Below the pieces are notes generated by a model. The model ran no database searches, was not told the DNA's origin, and was given only the letters and a program-made list of their open reading frames with translations. Source: an uncultured Lachnospiraceae bacterium (GTDB lineage: Bacteria; Bacillota; Clostridia; Lachnospirales; Lachnospiraceae). Taken from it: 41,812 nucleotides of DNA. The DNA lies in contig CAOJVE010000003.1 in the NCBI GenBank assembly GCA_948444865.1, positions 1-41,812 on the forward strand. Direction: 5' to 3'. The translations under genes and the position numbers were made by a program. The stretch's first letter is position 1; the number at the start of each line of letters is the position of its first letter. Shown here piece after piece: positions 28,624 through 37,544 of the stretch.

Positions 28624-29746
28624 ACTCCACAAACGCCTGGTTGGACAGGGAAATCCCCCGGCGGGTGAGAAATATTCGCTGTCCGTCGTCTTTTAAAAGC
28701 CCCAGCTTTACCAGACGGCGGATGGCCTCCCCGTAGATTTCCTCCAGCTCCGCGCCAAACGTCTCCCGAAAATCCCGCCGCCAAACTCCCTCCATCCGGC
28801 GAAGGCCCAGAATCATCGTCTCCTCCATCTGCTCCCGCACGGACAGCTCTTCTTTGCCCACGCGAATCCGCTCCGGCTCCTGGGCGCCCGCCCGGTATTC
28901 CTCCATGGAATCCGTGTTGTTCCATCTTTGGTTGTTCACCAGAGAAGCCGCCCCTAGACCCAGGCCCAGATAGTCGTCCCGCGCCCAGTAGCCCAGATTA
29001 TGGGCGCAGGCCCATCCGGGGCGCGCATAGTTGGAAATCTCGTACTGGACGTAGCCCTTTTGGCCCAAAATCTCAGCCGTGGACTCGTACATTTCCCGCT
29101 CTTCTTCCTCCCCCGGCAGATTCAGCTCCCGCCGGGCAAAAGGCGTGCCCTCCTCCACAATCAGGCTGTACGCCGATATGTGCTCCGGCTCCAGCGCCAG
29201 CGTCCGGGATAAATTCCGCCGCCAGCTCTTCACCGTCTGGCCAGGGATGCCCGACATCAGATCCACGTTGATATTGGCAAAACCCGCCTGCCGCGCCCAG
29301 ACGTAGCTTTCCAAAAATTCTTCATACGTATGAATCCGGCCCAGTTCTTTCAGCTCCCGATTGTCGGTGGACTGCAGGCCGAAACTGATCCGGTTCAGTC
29401 CCATCCCCCTGTACGCCCGCAGCTTCTCCTGCGTCACCGTGCCCGGATTGGCCTCTATGGACATCTCCGGATTTTCCGAAAAAGAAAACGCGCCGTACAG
29501 ACTGTCCATGATGTTCTCCAGAAGCTTCGGCTCCAGAATGGACGGCGTGCCCCCGCCCAGAAACAGGGAAGACGCCTCCATGGGAAATTTCCCCCGGTAA
29601 GCGCCTATCTCCCTGCACAGCGCCTGCGCGTACAGTTCCTGGTTCTTTTGGCTGTCCGGCCAGGACAGGAAATCGCAGTAGGCGCATTTTTTTATGCAAA
29701 AGGGAATGTGGACGTACAGGCGGAATTTTTTGTCTGTTTTATTCAT
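28610..29746 (-). CDS. hemW: Radical SAM heme chaperone HemW-like protein
   Basis: LYVHIPFCIKKCAYCDFLSW (CxxxCxxC), FLGGGTPSIL, MSIEANPGTVTQEKLRAYRGMGLNRISFGLQS. Confidence 0.93.
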   Translation of the reverse strand: MNKTDKKFRLYVHIPFCIKKCAYCDFLSWPDSQKNQELYAQALCREIGAYRGKFPMEASSLFLGGGTPSILEPKLLENIMDSLYGAFSFSENPEMSIEANPGTVTQEKLRAYRGMGLNRISFGLQSTDNRELKELGRIHTYEEFLESYVWARQAGFANINVDLMSGIPGQTVKSWRRNLSRTLALEPEHISAYSLIVEEGTPFARRELNLPGEEEEREMYESTAEILGQKGYVQYEISNYARPGWACAHNLGYWARDDYLGLGLGAASLVNNQRWNNTDSMEEYRAGAQEPERIRVGKEELSVREQMEETMILGLRRMEGVWRRDFRETFGAELEEIYGEAIRRLVKLGLLKDDGQRIFLTRRGISLSNQAFVEFMLG

Positions 29747-29913
29747 TGCATGTAATCCTCCACCGCTTCTACGAATCTCTTGGCATTTTCCAGCTGCGCT
29801 TCAGCTTCCTCCCTGGACGCTATATAGAAATCATCGTAATCGGATTTTTCCCGCAGAAAAGACGCTTCCTTGACAATTCGCGAGAGATTCCGATCCAATT
29901 TGTGGCTCTTTTC
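29743..29913 (-). pseudogene. Truncated HEPN-domain protein (C-terminal remnant)
   Basis: Minus-strand translation EKSHKLDRNLSRIVKEASFLREKSDYDDFYIASREEAEAQLENAKRFVEAVEDYMQ*, preceded by an in-frame TGA at 29914-29916; only the HEPN C-terminus is present; ATGA overlap with hemW start. Confidence 0.75.
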
Positions 29914-29950
29914 TCATCGCATGAAATATGCCGTAATAAGAACGGTTCCT

Positions 29951-30292
29951 TCATGCTGCCTTCCATAAGACAATTCCCTCTTCGCGAATATTTTTATAAA
30001 ATGGGAGCGCGCTCCCCCACTTCTCGATATTCTTTTCCTCGATATCGATAATGGAAAAAACTTTCTCGTATTTCAAATCCATCTCCGCCGCCCATGCAAT
30101 AAATTTTTTCCGGGTTTCGCTCTCAAACCCGTGACGCATAATAATCGCAATGTCAATATCGCTCTCTGCCGTCTCTTCCCGTCTGGCCGCCGAACCATAC
30201 AGAATAATCCGCCGAACGTTTTTTCCAAATATTGCGCACAGACCGTTCACCAATTCCATGGTCATTTCAGGATCCAAGCTTTCTCCTCCCAT
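29951..30292 (-). CDS. MNT-type minimal nucleotidyltransferase
   Basis: IILYGSAARREETAESDIDIAIIM (GSxxR..SDxD active-site motif). Start ambiguous: ATG at 30292 (ATGA overlap with lepA) or a downstream TTG behind GGAGGAG. Confidence 0.85.
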   Translation of the reverse strand: MGGESLDPEMTMELVNGLCAIFGKNVRRIILYGSAARREETAESDIDIAIIMRHGFESETRKKFIAWAAEMDLKYEKVFSIIDIEEKNIEKWGSALPFYKNIREEGIVLWKAA

Positions 30293-32097
30293 CACTGATC
30301 GTCCAATTTCAAAACGCTCATAAACGCCTTCTGCGGGATCTCCACATTCCCCACCTGACGCATCCGCTTCTTGCCCTCTTTCTGCTTCTCCAGCAGTTTT
30401 TTCTTGCGGGTGATGTCCCCGCCATAGCACTTGGCCAGCACGTCTTTTCTAAGGGCTTTCACGGTCTCGCGGGCGATGATTTTGCTGCCGATGGCCGCCT
30501 GGATGGGGATTTCAAAAAGCTGCCGGGGGATCTCTTCTTTTAATTTCCCGCACATCTTCCGGCCCCGCTCGTAGGCGGTGTCCGCGTGGACGATGAATGA
30601 CAGCGCGTCCACCTCTTCCTTGTTCACCAGAATATCCAGCTTCACCAGCTTGCTGGTCTCGTAGCCGTACAGCTCGTAATCCAAGGACGCATAGCCTCTG
30701 GAGCGGGATTTCAGCGCGTCAAAGAAATCATAGATGATCTCGTTCAATGGCAGATGATACCGCAGCAGCGCGCGGGTTTCTTCCATATATTCCATTCCCT
30801 GGTACTGGCCCCGGCGTTCCTGACAAAGCTCCATTATCGGCCCGATAAACTCGGTAGTCACCATAATCTCCGCCGCCACAATGGGCTCCTCCATATAGTT
30901 AATCTCCGAGGGATCCGGCAGATTGGACGGGTTGGTCAGCTCGATCACCTCGCCGCTGGTCTTATGGACTTTGTAGATAACCCCCGGCGCCGTTGTGACC
31001 AGATCCAGATTGTACTCCCGCTCCAGCCGCTCCTGGATGATCTCCAGGTGCAAAAGCCCCAGAAAACCGCAGCGGAAGCCGAAGCCCAAAGCCGCCGAAG
31101 TCTCCGGCTCATACTGCAGGGCCGCGTCGTTTAGCTGGAGTTTTTCCAGAGCCTCCCGCAGATCCTGGTACTTGGCGCCATCGGCCGGATACAGTCCGCA
31201 GTAGACCATGGAATTCACCTTCTTATAGCCGGGCAGCGCCTCCGCGCAGGGACGCTGGGCGTTGGTGATGGTGTCGCCCACGCGGGTGTCGCTGACGGTC
31301 TTGATGCTGGCCGTGATATAGCCTACCATGCCCGCCTGCAGCTTTTCACAGGGAATGAACTGCCCGGCGCCGAAATAGCCCACTTCCACCACTTCCGCCG
31401 TGGCGCCGGTGGCCATCATCCGAATAGGCGTGCCCTTTTCCACGCTGCCTTCCTTTATCCTGCAAAAAACAATAACCCCTTTATAGGAATCGTAAACGGA
31501 ATCGAAGATCAGCGCCTTTAACGGGGCGCCCGGGTCCCCCGTTGGCGCCGGGATTTTCTCCACGATCTGCTCCAGCACCTGGTCCACGTAGTCCCCGGTC
31601 TTGGCGGAAATCCTGGGCGCGTCCTGTGCCTCAATGCCGATCACATCCTCAATCTCGTTGATCACCCGCTCCGGGTCCGCACTGGCCAGATCGATCTTAT
31701 TGATCACCGGCAGCACGTCCAGATCGTGATCCAGCGCCAGGTACACGTTGGCCAGAGTCTGCGCCTCGATCCCCTGCGCCGCGTCCACCACCAGAATGGC
31801 GCCGTCACAGGCCGCCAGGCTGCGGGACACCTCATAGTTAAAGTCCACGTGCCCCGGCGTGTCGATCAGATTGAAAATATATTCCTCTCCGTTTTTCGCC
31901 TTATATACGGTGCGGACGGCCTGCGCCTTGATGGTGATGCCCCGCTCCCGCTCCAAATCCATATTGTCCAGTACCTGGGACTGCATCTCCCGGTCCGTCA
32001 AAAGCCCGGTCATCTCAATAATCCGGTCCGCCAGCGTCGATTTTCCATGGTCAATGTGCGCAATAATGCAAAAATTCCTGATCTTACTCTGATCCAT
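30292..32097 (-). CDS. lepA: Elongation factor 4
   Basis: [60 protein letters not shown]-term [39 protein letters not shown]. Confidence 0.98.
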   Translation of the reverse strand: MDQSKIRNFCIIAHIDHGKSTLADRIIEMTGLLTDREMQSQVLDNMDLERERGITIKAQAVRTVYKAKNGEEYIFNLIDTPGHVDFNYEVSRSLAACDGAILVVDAAQGIEAQTLANVYLALDHDLDVLPVINKIDLASADPERVINEIEDVIGIEAQDAPRISAKTGDYVDQVLEQIVEKIPAPTGDPGAPLKALIFDSVYDSYKGVIVFCRIKEGSVEKGTPIRMMATGATAEVVEVGYFGAGQFIPCEKLQAGMVGYITASIKTVSDTRVGDTITNAQRPCAEALPGYKKVNSMVYCGLYPADGAKYQDLREALEKLQLNDAALQYEPETSAALGFGFRCGFLGLLHLEIIQERLEREYNLDLVTTAPGVIYKVHKTSGEVIELTNPSNLPDPSEINYMEEPIVAAEIMVTTEFIGPIMELCQERRGQYQGMEYMEETRALLRYHLPLNEIIYDFFDALKSRSRGYASLDYELYGYETSKLVKLDILVNKEEVDALSFIVHADTAYERGRKMCGKLKEEIPRQLFEIPIQAAIGSKIIARETVKALRKDVLAKCYGGDITRKKKLLEKQKEGKKRMRQVGNVEIPQKAFMSVLKLDDQ

Positions 32098-32207
32098 GAC
32101 TGCCACCTTCTTTCCTCCTTCGCACAACAGTAATGCATGAAATTCAGTATAACATAGAAAAACAGCATTTTCCATTCTTTTCTTTCCTTCTGCGAACGGG
32201 AAATCTA

Positions 32208-32237
32208 TTGACAAGTCTTTTTTCCAAATGTTATAAT
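32208..32237 (+). promoter_or_regulatory. Consensus promoter of tRNA-Leu
   Basis: TTGACA - 18 nt - TATAAT upstream of the tRNA. Confidence 0.85.
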
Positions 32238-32277
32238 GAGTTTCGTTGGATATGCTAGAATTAATGGGATTTTATCT

Positions 32278-32359
32278 GCGGAAATGACGGAATTGGCAGA
32301 CGTGCAGGATTTAGGTTCCTGTGTCGAAAGGCGTGAGGGTTCGAGTCCCTTTTTCCGCA
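32278..32359 (+). tRNA. tRNA-Leu (anticodon TAG)
   Basis: Acceptor GCGGAAA/TTTCCGC, anticodon arm CAGGA-TTTAGGT-TCCTG, extended variable arm, T arm GAGGGTTCGAGTCCCTT. Confidence 0.95.
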
Positions 32360-32365
32360 TAAAAT

Positions 32366-32407
32366 AAGGCTTTGTCTTAATCGAAGGATTCGGGCAGAGC
32401 CTTTTTT
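32366..32407 (+). terminator. Terminator after tRNA-Leu
   Basis: AAGGCTTTGTC...GGCAGAGCCTTTTTTT, 11-bp stem with two G-U pairs, T-tract. Confidence 0.8.
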
Positions 32408-32490
32408 AATTCCATCGCCGCAAAGCCGGTTGCGCAGTCAACGGTAAAATAAACGGGCTTCTCCCACCGTTGACTGCCCCCGTCTGGCCC
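32377..32490 (-). repeat. Coding-like recurrent tail sequence with 12-bp inverted repeat
   Basis: Minus strand reads GGSQRWEKPVYFTVDCATGFAAMELKKALPESFD*; contains GCAGTCAACGGT (32434-32445) / ACCGTTGACTGC (32466-32477), 20-nt loop. Confidence 0.5.
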
Positions 32491-32535
32491 TGCTGTTTGG
32501 TAATTATGATTTTTTCAAGATTGTCTAACGCATTT

Positions 32536-32844
32536 TCATTCGGCAATTCCCAATAAAATATCCACAGCCAGCTGCAATTCCGGCTTAGCGCGATACGCCT
32601 TGATAATCGCCCGCTCTTTTTCATCCAATTCGTCTGAGGATAAATGGACATCCAGTAATTTACTGGGGGAAATATCCAACGCTCTGCATATATCGGCAAG
32701 TATATCCGCATCCGGTCTGTTGATCCCCTGTTCCCAATTTGAAACTCTGCTGTTATTGATGCCCAATTTTTCAGCTAACTGCATTTGGTTCATGCCGCAT
32801 GCCTCTCGATATTTACGGATACGTTCTCCGATTTCGTACTTCAA
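32536..32844 (-). CDS. XRE-family transcriptional regulator
   Basis: KYEIGERIRKYREACGMNQMQLAEKLGINNSRVSNWEQGINRPDADILADICRALDISPSKLL; probable TTG start at 32844 behind AGGTGAT. Confidence 0.85.
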   Translation of the reverse strand: MKYEIGERIRKYREACGMNQMQLAEKLGINNSRVSNWEQGINRPDADILADICRALDISPSKLLDVHLSSDELDEKERAIIKAYRAKPELQLAVDILLGIAE

Positions 32845-32859
32845 TTTTATCACCTGCCT

Positions 32860-33090
32860 TTGTTTTACCAGAAAGTTCGCGCACATATAGACAACAACGG
32901 ATTGAAACAAATATCTGTTGCGGAAAAAGCCGGCATACCCAAGAATACGTTCAATGCAATTTTGGACGGAAAACGCACATTATACGCAGATGATCTGCGG
33001 GCGATCTGCCTTGCGCTGAATGTGAGTCCAGAACTATTTATTGAAGTGAAGCGTTCAGCTCTAAGCGAATGCAATCCAGATTTTCTGTAA
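32860..33090 (+). CDS. Short XRE/Cro-type HTH protein
   Basis: FYQKVRAHIDNNGLKQISVAEKAGIPKNTFNAILDGKRTLYADDLRAICLALNVSPELFIEVKRS; TTG start inferred, no strong RBS seen. Confidence 0.65.
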   Translation: MFYQKVRAHIDNNGLKQISVAEKAGIPKNTFNAILDGKRTLYADDLRAICLALNVSPELFIEVKRSALSECNPDFL

Positions 33091-33174
33091 AAACACAGCG
33101 CATCTACAGACAGCAAAAGCGCAAATGAATTAACCGGTAAAAATCAAATAAATTATACAAGGAGAGGAAGATTT

Positions 33175-33249
33175 ATGAAGTATTGCAGACATTGTGGAAG
33201 TGAAATATTTCTTACTTTATTGGTTGGTTTCTGGATATTGCTTATATAA
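33175..33249 (+). pseudogene. Truncated zinc-ribbon/TM micro-ORF (24 aa)
   Basis: AGGAGAGG RBS then MKYCRHCGSEIFLTLLVGFWILLI*; another frame continues as a TM-like WFLDIAYIIAIFALPYGD*. Confidence 0.45.
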
Positions 33250-33316
33250 TTGCAATCTTTGCGCTTCCGTATGGCGATTAAGAAGAAATTACCCGGACAT
33301 AATAATTTTTACCCAG

Positions 33317-33348
33317 CGGCTCCCATCTTAAAAGGGGGAGCCGTTTTT
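33317..33348 (+). terminator. Rho-independent terminator
   Basis: CGGCTCCC-atcttaaaagg-GGGAGCCGTTTTT. Confidence 0.8.
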
Positions 33349-33390
33349 GGCGCGCCTCAGAGAAGAATATCCGCCCGTCTGACCGCGGCT

Positions 33391-34610
33391 TTTTATTCAT
33401 TTATGGTTATTCCCCTCCCCTTTCACCGTATTCTAATTAAGCACACAATACATGAAAGGGGCGCAAAAAAATGGATACAGAAGTTTCACCCCGCAAAATT
33501 CCCATCGACCGCTTGACGCTTGCGCGCCTTAAAAGCGGTTTCATCGCGCTGGATCTTAAGACCACCGGACTGGATTCCTTGACGGACCGAATCGTTGAGA
33601 TCGGGGCGGCGCGTTTTGCTCATGGAGAGGTCAAAGAAACTTTTTCCACGCGGATGCGCCCGGACGCGCCCACGTCTTCTCACGCCGGGAAGCCTGACGA
33701 CGACGAAACGCGCTTTGACGCGCCCGGCGAGGCCAAAGCCATTTCAAAATTCGTCGAATTCATCAGCGACGCTTTGTCTGGAAAAACCGTGATGTGCGCC
33801 TACAACGCCAGCTTCGGCTTTAACTTCCTGCGCAGGGCGCTCACCCGCTCCCACGTCCACTCAAAAATCGTCTACGTGGACACGCTGGCCGCCTCAAAAG
33901 CCGCCATCGCCGGCCTTAACGACTACCGACTGGAGACGCTCCAAAATTATTTTAAACTAAACAGCCCACAGCCCCTTCGACCGCAGGCGGGCGCGCTTTG
34001 CTGCGGAGAGATTCTGTGCAAATTGCTGCCCCTTATGGAAACGCAGGACTTGTCCTTTGACAATGCTGAACGCGGCGCCAGGTCGAACCGCCCCAGCAAA
34101 GGCAGGCCGATCATAGACTGCCCCGAAAATTACTGCGTGGTCAGCATTGAAACCACCGGCCGCTCCCTGACGTGGGATAAAGTGACGGAAGTGGCGGCGC
34201 TTAAATTTCACAGCGGAACGCTCGCCGACTCTTTTTCCGCCTCCATAAAGCCCGACAACGCAGACGCCCAAATCGTCTGGCGCAGGTTCCTGCGTTTTAT
34301 TGGGAACTCCATTCTCGTGGGGCACAACCTCCATCTCGACATTGATTTTTTATACGACAGCGTACAGCGCTGCCTTCATTTGCCTTTGGCCAACGATTAC
34401 GTCAACGCCTGCAGTCTGGCGCGGCTGCTCCTTCCCCATTTACCCCATCACGGACTATACGCCCTGGCCGATTATTACAACTGCAGGCCCATCACTTTTT
34501 ACGGCGCGTCGTCCAAATCCCAGCTCACAGCCCAATGCTACGCAAATCTTGTGAAAGACATCGTGCGCATATACGGAAGCGCCGAGGAATTTCGCAGGGC
34601 TTTCCCATGT
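33391..34610 (+). repeat. Direct repeat copy 1 (upstream region plus double-DnaQ-like gene)
   Basis: Aligns from TTTTATTCATTTATGGTTATTCCCC through the ORF to ...TTTCCCATGT with 36331-37544. Confidence 0.9.
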
Positions 34611-34622
34611 AAAAGAAAATAA
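33471..34622 (+). CDS. Tandem double DnaQ/DEDDh-exonuclease-fold protein, catalytic motifs degenerate (paralog 1)
   Basis: Domain 1 FIALDLKTTGLDSLTDRIVEIGAARF...MCAYNASFGFNFLRRAL; domain 2 VVSIETTGRSLTWDKVTEVAALKF...LVGHNLHLDIDFLYD. Confidence 0.8.
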   Translation: MDTEVSPRKIPIDRLTLARLKSGFIALDLKTTGLDSLTDRIVEIGAARFAHGEVKETFSTRMRPDAPTSSHAGKPDDDETRFDAPGEAKAISKFVEFISDALSGKTVMCAYNASFGFNFLRRALTRSHVHSKIVYVDTLAASKAAIAGLNDYRLETLQNYFKLNSPQPLRPQAGALCCGEILCKLLPLMETQDLSFDNAERGARSNRPSKGRPIIDCPENYCVVSIETTGRSLTWDKVTEVAALKFHSGTLADSFSASIKPDNADAQIVWRRFLRFIGNSILVGHNLHLDIDFLYDSVQRCLHLPLANDYVNACSLARLLLPHLPHHGLYALADYYNCRPITFYGASSKSQLTAQCYANLVKDIVRIYGSAEEFRRAFPCKRK

Positions 34623-34735
34623 CGTTCCAAAGGTAAAGTTACGCAATTCTGTGGCTCTAATCATCTGTACTTACAGCCGTTTTTCTGATATGATAGAGCA
34701 GAAAAAGCGGCATCTAAAAAAGGAGGCGGCCTCCT

Positions 34736-36310
34736 ATGAAACGGAGAAATAAAATCTATCTTTATATGACCATGTTCTTTCTGTGCCTATATATCGGGCT
34801 GCTGGCGCTCCTCTATTTTTCTGAATATACAGACAGCGATGCGACAATCCGCACATTCAGTGACGCATTCTGGTACTCACTGGTCACGATGACCACGGTC
34901 GGGTATGGCGATGTGACGCCGGTAACTCCCATGGGCCACGCGGTCGGCGTTGTTTTCCTCTTATTTTCCGCGGGCATGATCGTGACATTGATGGGCGCCG
35001 TCCTGTCTTTTGTCACCAGCGAAGGCCTCCCGTTCCTCATGCTCAGCCTGCAGCGGAAGAAAAACTGGTATTATTTTGCAGACTACAGCATAGAATCAAA
35101 TACCCTGGCCGAAAACATCTGCAAGGAAGACCCGGACGCCGTGATCATCTTCGGCGAGAAAAAAGACAGCCAGATGGAATTTCCCGACTATCCCTGCCTG
35201 TTCATCAGCGCGTCTCCGGCGAGGATCGTCGCCTGCAAAAAAAACGCCGGGACAAAGTGTAAGATCTTTTTTATGAAAGAAAACGATATTGGCGTCAATA
35301 TCCGCGCCGTTGACATATATAAATTGCCCGTGGAAGTCTATGCCAGAACCACCAACGGGCAGGAACGCCTCTCAGGGAATATAAGATTTTTCCACAGTTA
35401 CGACTGCTGCGCCAGACAATACTGGCGTTCCAAGCCACTGTGCAGTCACGAAGACACGATCGTGATCATCGGTTTTGGAAACTACGGACGATGCATCCTC
35501 GAACGGGCGATTCTGACAAATGTGCTCTCTGTGAACCAGCGCGTAGCGTATCACATCTTCGGGGATTCCAGCGGATTCCTCGACATGCACCGCCATCTGC
35601 ACAGGATGTTTTCCATAAATGAAACCTCTGAGACTGGTGACTCTCTGCTCTTCCATGAAAAACCCTGGGAAGCGCGTTACGAGATCCTGGAACGGGCGGA
35701 CCGGATCATCGTCTGCGATGATGTGGAAACAAATGGGTGGAATATATACTGGCGGCTGCATAAATATTACAAGATTCACGGCCACATCGACCTGTACAGC
35801 AACCGTCGGGCGCCCGGCGTATCCTATTTTGGAACAAACGAAGAGATCTATACGCCGGATCAGATCATGCGCACATCGCTGAATAAAGCGGCCATCACGA
35901 TCAATGAGATTTTCCGCGCGTCCGTATCCTACCCGACGCTTGACTGGGATGAGCTTGATGATTTTCACCGGGAGTCCAAGATAAGCGCGGCCGACCACCT
36001 TTTGATGAAGATCCGCATCCTCTTAAAAGACGAACAAGTCACAGAATTCACGGCCGAGACGGTGGAACGGGCCTATCAAAGATATTGCGAGACGAAACAG
36101 CTGGAAGGCGCACAGGATATGTACCGCAGACTGGACCATATGCGCTGGCTGCGCTTTTATACATTTTATAACTGGCGTTATGGGCCCGTGCGGGATGACG
36201 CGGCCAGACAGCACCCGATGCTTTGCCCTTACGCAGAGCTGACGCAGGAACAGAGACGGGAACGGGACGCTGCGTGGGAACTTCTGGGAAGCATCGATGT
36301 AGAGATCTAG
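34736..36310 (+). CDS. 2TM potassium channel with RCK/TrkA-N region and C-terminal RyR-like domain
   Basis: Selectivity filter TMTTVGYGD between two TMs; Rossmann IVIIGFGNYGRCILERAI; C-term LDHMRWLRFYTFYNWRYGPVRDDAARQHPMLCPYAELTQEQRRERDAAWELL resembling RyR (PF02026). Confidence 0.88.
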   Translation: MKRRNKIYLYMTMFFLCLYIGLLALLYFSEYTDSDATIRTFSDAFWYSLVTMTTVGYGDVTPVTPMGHAVGVVFLLFSAGMIVTLMGAVLSFVTSEGLPFLMLSLQRKKNWYYFADYSIESNTLAENICKEDPDAVIIFGEKKDSQMEFPDYPCLFISASPARIVACKKNAGTKCKIFFMKENDIGVNIRAVDIYKLPVEVYARTTNGQERLSGNIRFFHSYDCCARQYWRSKPLCSHEDTIVIIGFGNYGRCILERAILTNVLSVNQRVAYHIFGDSSGFLDMHRHLHRMFSINETSETGDSLLFHEKPWEARYEILERADRIIVCDDVETNGWNIYWRLHKYYKIHGHIDLYSNRRAPGVSYFGTNEEIYTPDQIMRTSLNKAAITINEIFRASVSYPTLDWDELDDFHRESKISAADHLLMKIRILLKDEQVTEFTAETVERAYQRYCETKQLEGAQDMYRRLDHMRWLRFYTFYNWRYGPVRDDAARQHPMLCPYAELTQEQRRERDAAWELLGSIDVEI

Positions 36311-36330
36311 CAGTAACGCCTGCCCATGTT

Positions 36331-37544
36331 TTTTATCCATTTATCGTTATTCCCCACGCCTTTTATCGTATTCTGATTAAATACACGAAAGGGGCGAAAA
36401 AAATGGATACAGAAGTTTCACCCCGGAAAATTCCCATCGACCGCCTGACGCTTGCGCGCCTTAAAAACGATTTCATCGCGCTGGATCTTAAGACCACCGG
36501 GCTGGACTCCTTAAAGGACCAAATCGTTGAGATCGGAGCGGCGCGGTTTGTCCATGGGCAGGCCAAAGAAACTTTTTCCGCGCGGGCGCGCCCGGACGCG
36601 CCCACATTTTCCCATGCCGGAAAGCCTGGCGGCGCCGTCGAAAATGTCTTTGACGCGCCCGGCGAGGCCGAAGCCATTTCAAAATTTGTCGAATTCATCG
36701 GCGACGCTCTATCTGGAAAAACCGTGATGTGCGCTCACAACGCCGGCTTTGGCTTCAACTTTCTGCGCAGAGCCCTCACCCGCTCCCACGTTCAATCGAA
36801 GATCGTCTACGTGGACACGCTGGCCGCCTCAAAAGCCGCCATCGCCGACCTTAAAAATTACAGACTGGAGACGCTTGGCAATTATTTTAAACTAAACAAC
36901 CCACTGCCCCTTCGGGCGCAGGCGGGCGCGCTTTGCTGCGGCGAGATTCTGTGCAAACTGCTGCCCTTGCTGGAAACGCGGGATTTATCCTTCGACGACG
37001 CTGTACGCGGCGGCGGGCCGAACCGGCCCGGCAAAGGCAGGCAGGTCATAGACTGCCCCGAAAATTACTGCGCGGTCAGCATTGAGACCACCGGCCGTTC
37101 CCTGACGTGGGACAAAGTAACCGAAGTGGCGGCGCTGAAATTTATCAGCGGAGCGCCTGCCGATTCCTTTTTAGCCTCCATAAAACCCGACTGCCCGGAT
37201 GCCCGAAGCGTCTGGCGCAGGTTTTTGCATTTTATTGGAGACTTTATTCTCGTGGGGCACAACATCCATCTCGATATTGATTTTTTATACGACAGCGTGC
37301 AGCGCTGCCTCCATTTGCCTCTGGCCAACGATTACGTCAGCACGCGCAGCCTGGCGCGGCTGCTCCTTCCCCATTTACCCCATCACGGACTATACGCCCT
37401 GGCCGATTATTACAACTGCAGGCCCATCACTTTCTACGGCGCGTCGTCCAAATCCCAGCTTACAGCCCAATGCTACGCAAAGCTTGTGGAGGATATTGTG
37501 CGCATATACGGAAGCACTGAGACGTTTTGCAGGGCTTTTCCATG
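36331..37544 (+). repeat. Direct repeat copy 2
   Basis: Same organisation as 33391-34610, about 2.94 kb downstream. Confidence 0.9.

Noticed and set aside
33391-37544. Composite transposon
   Set aside because: The repeats flank the channel gene, but they encode no transposase and have no terminal inverted repeats or target-site duplication that I could see.
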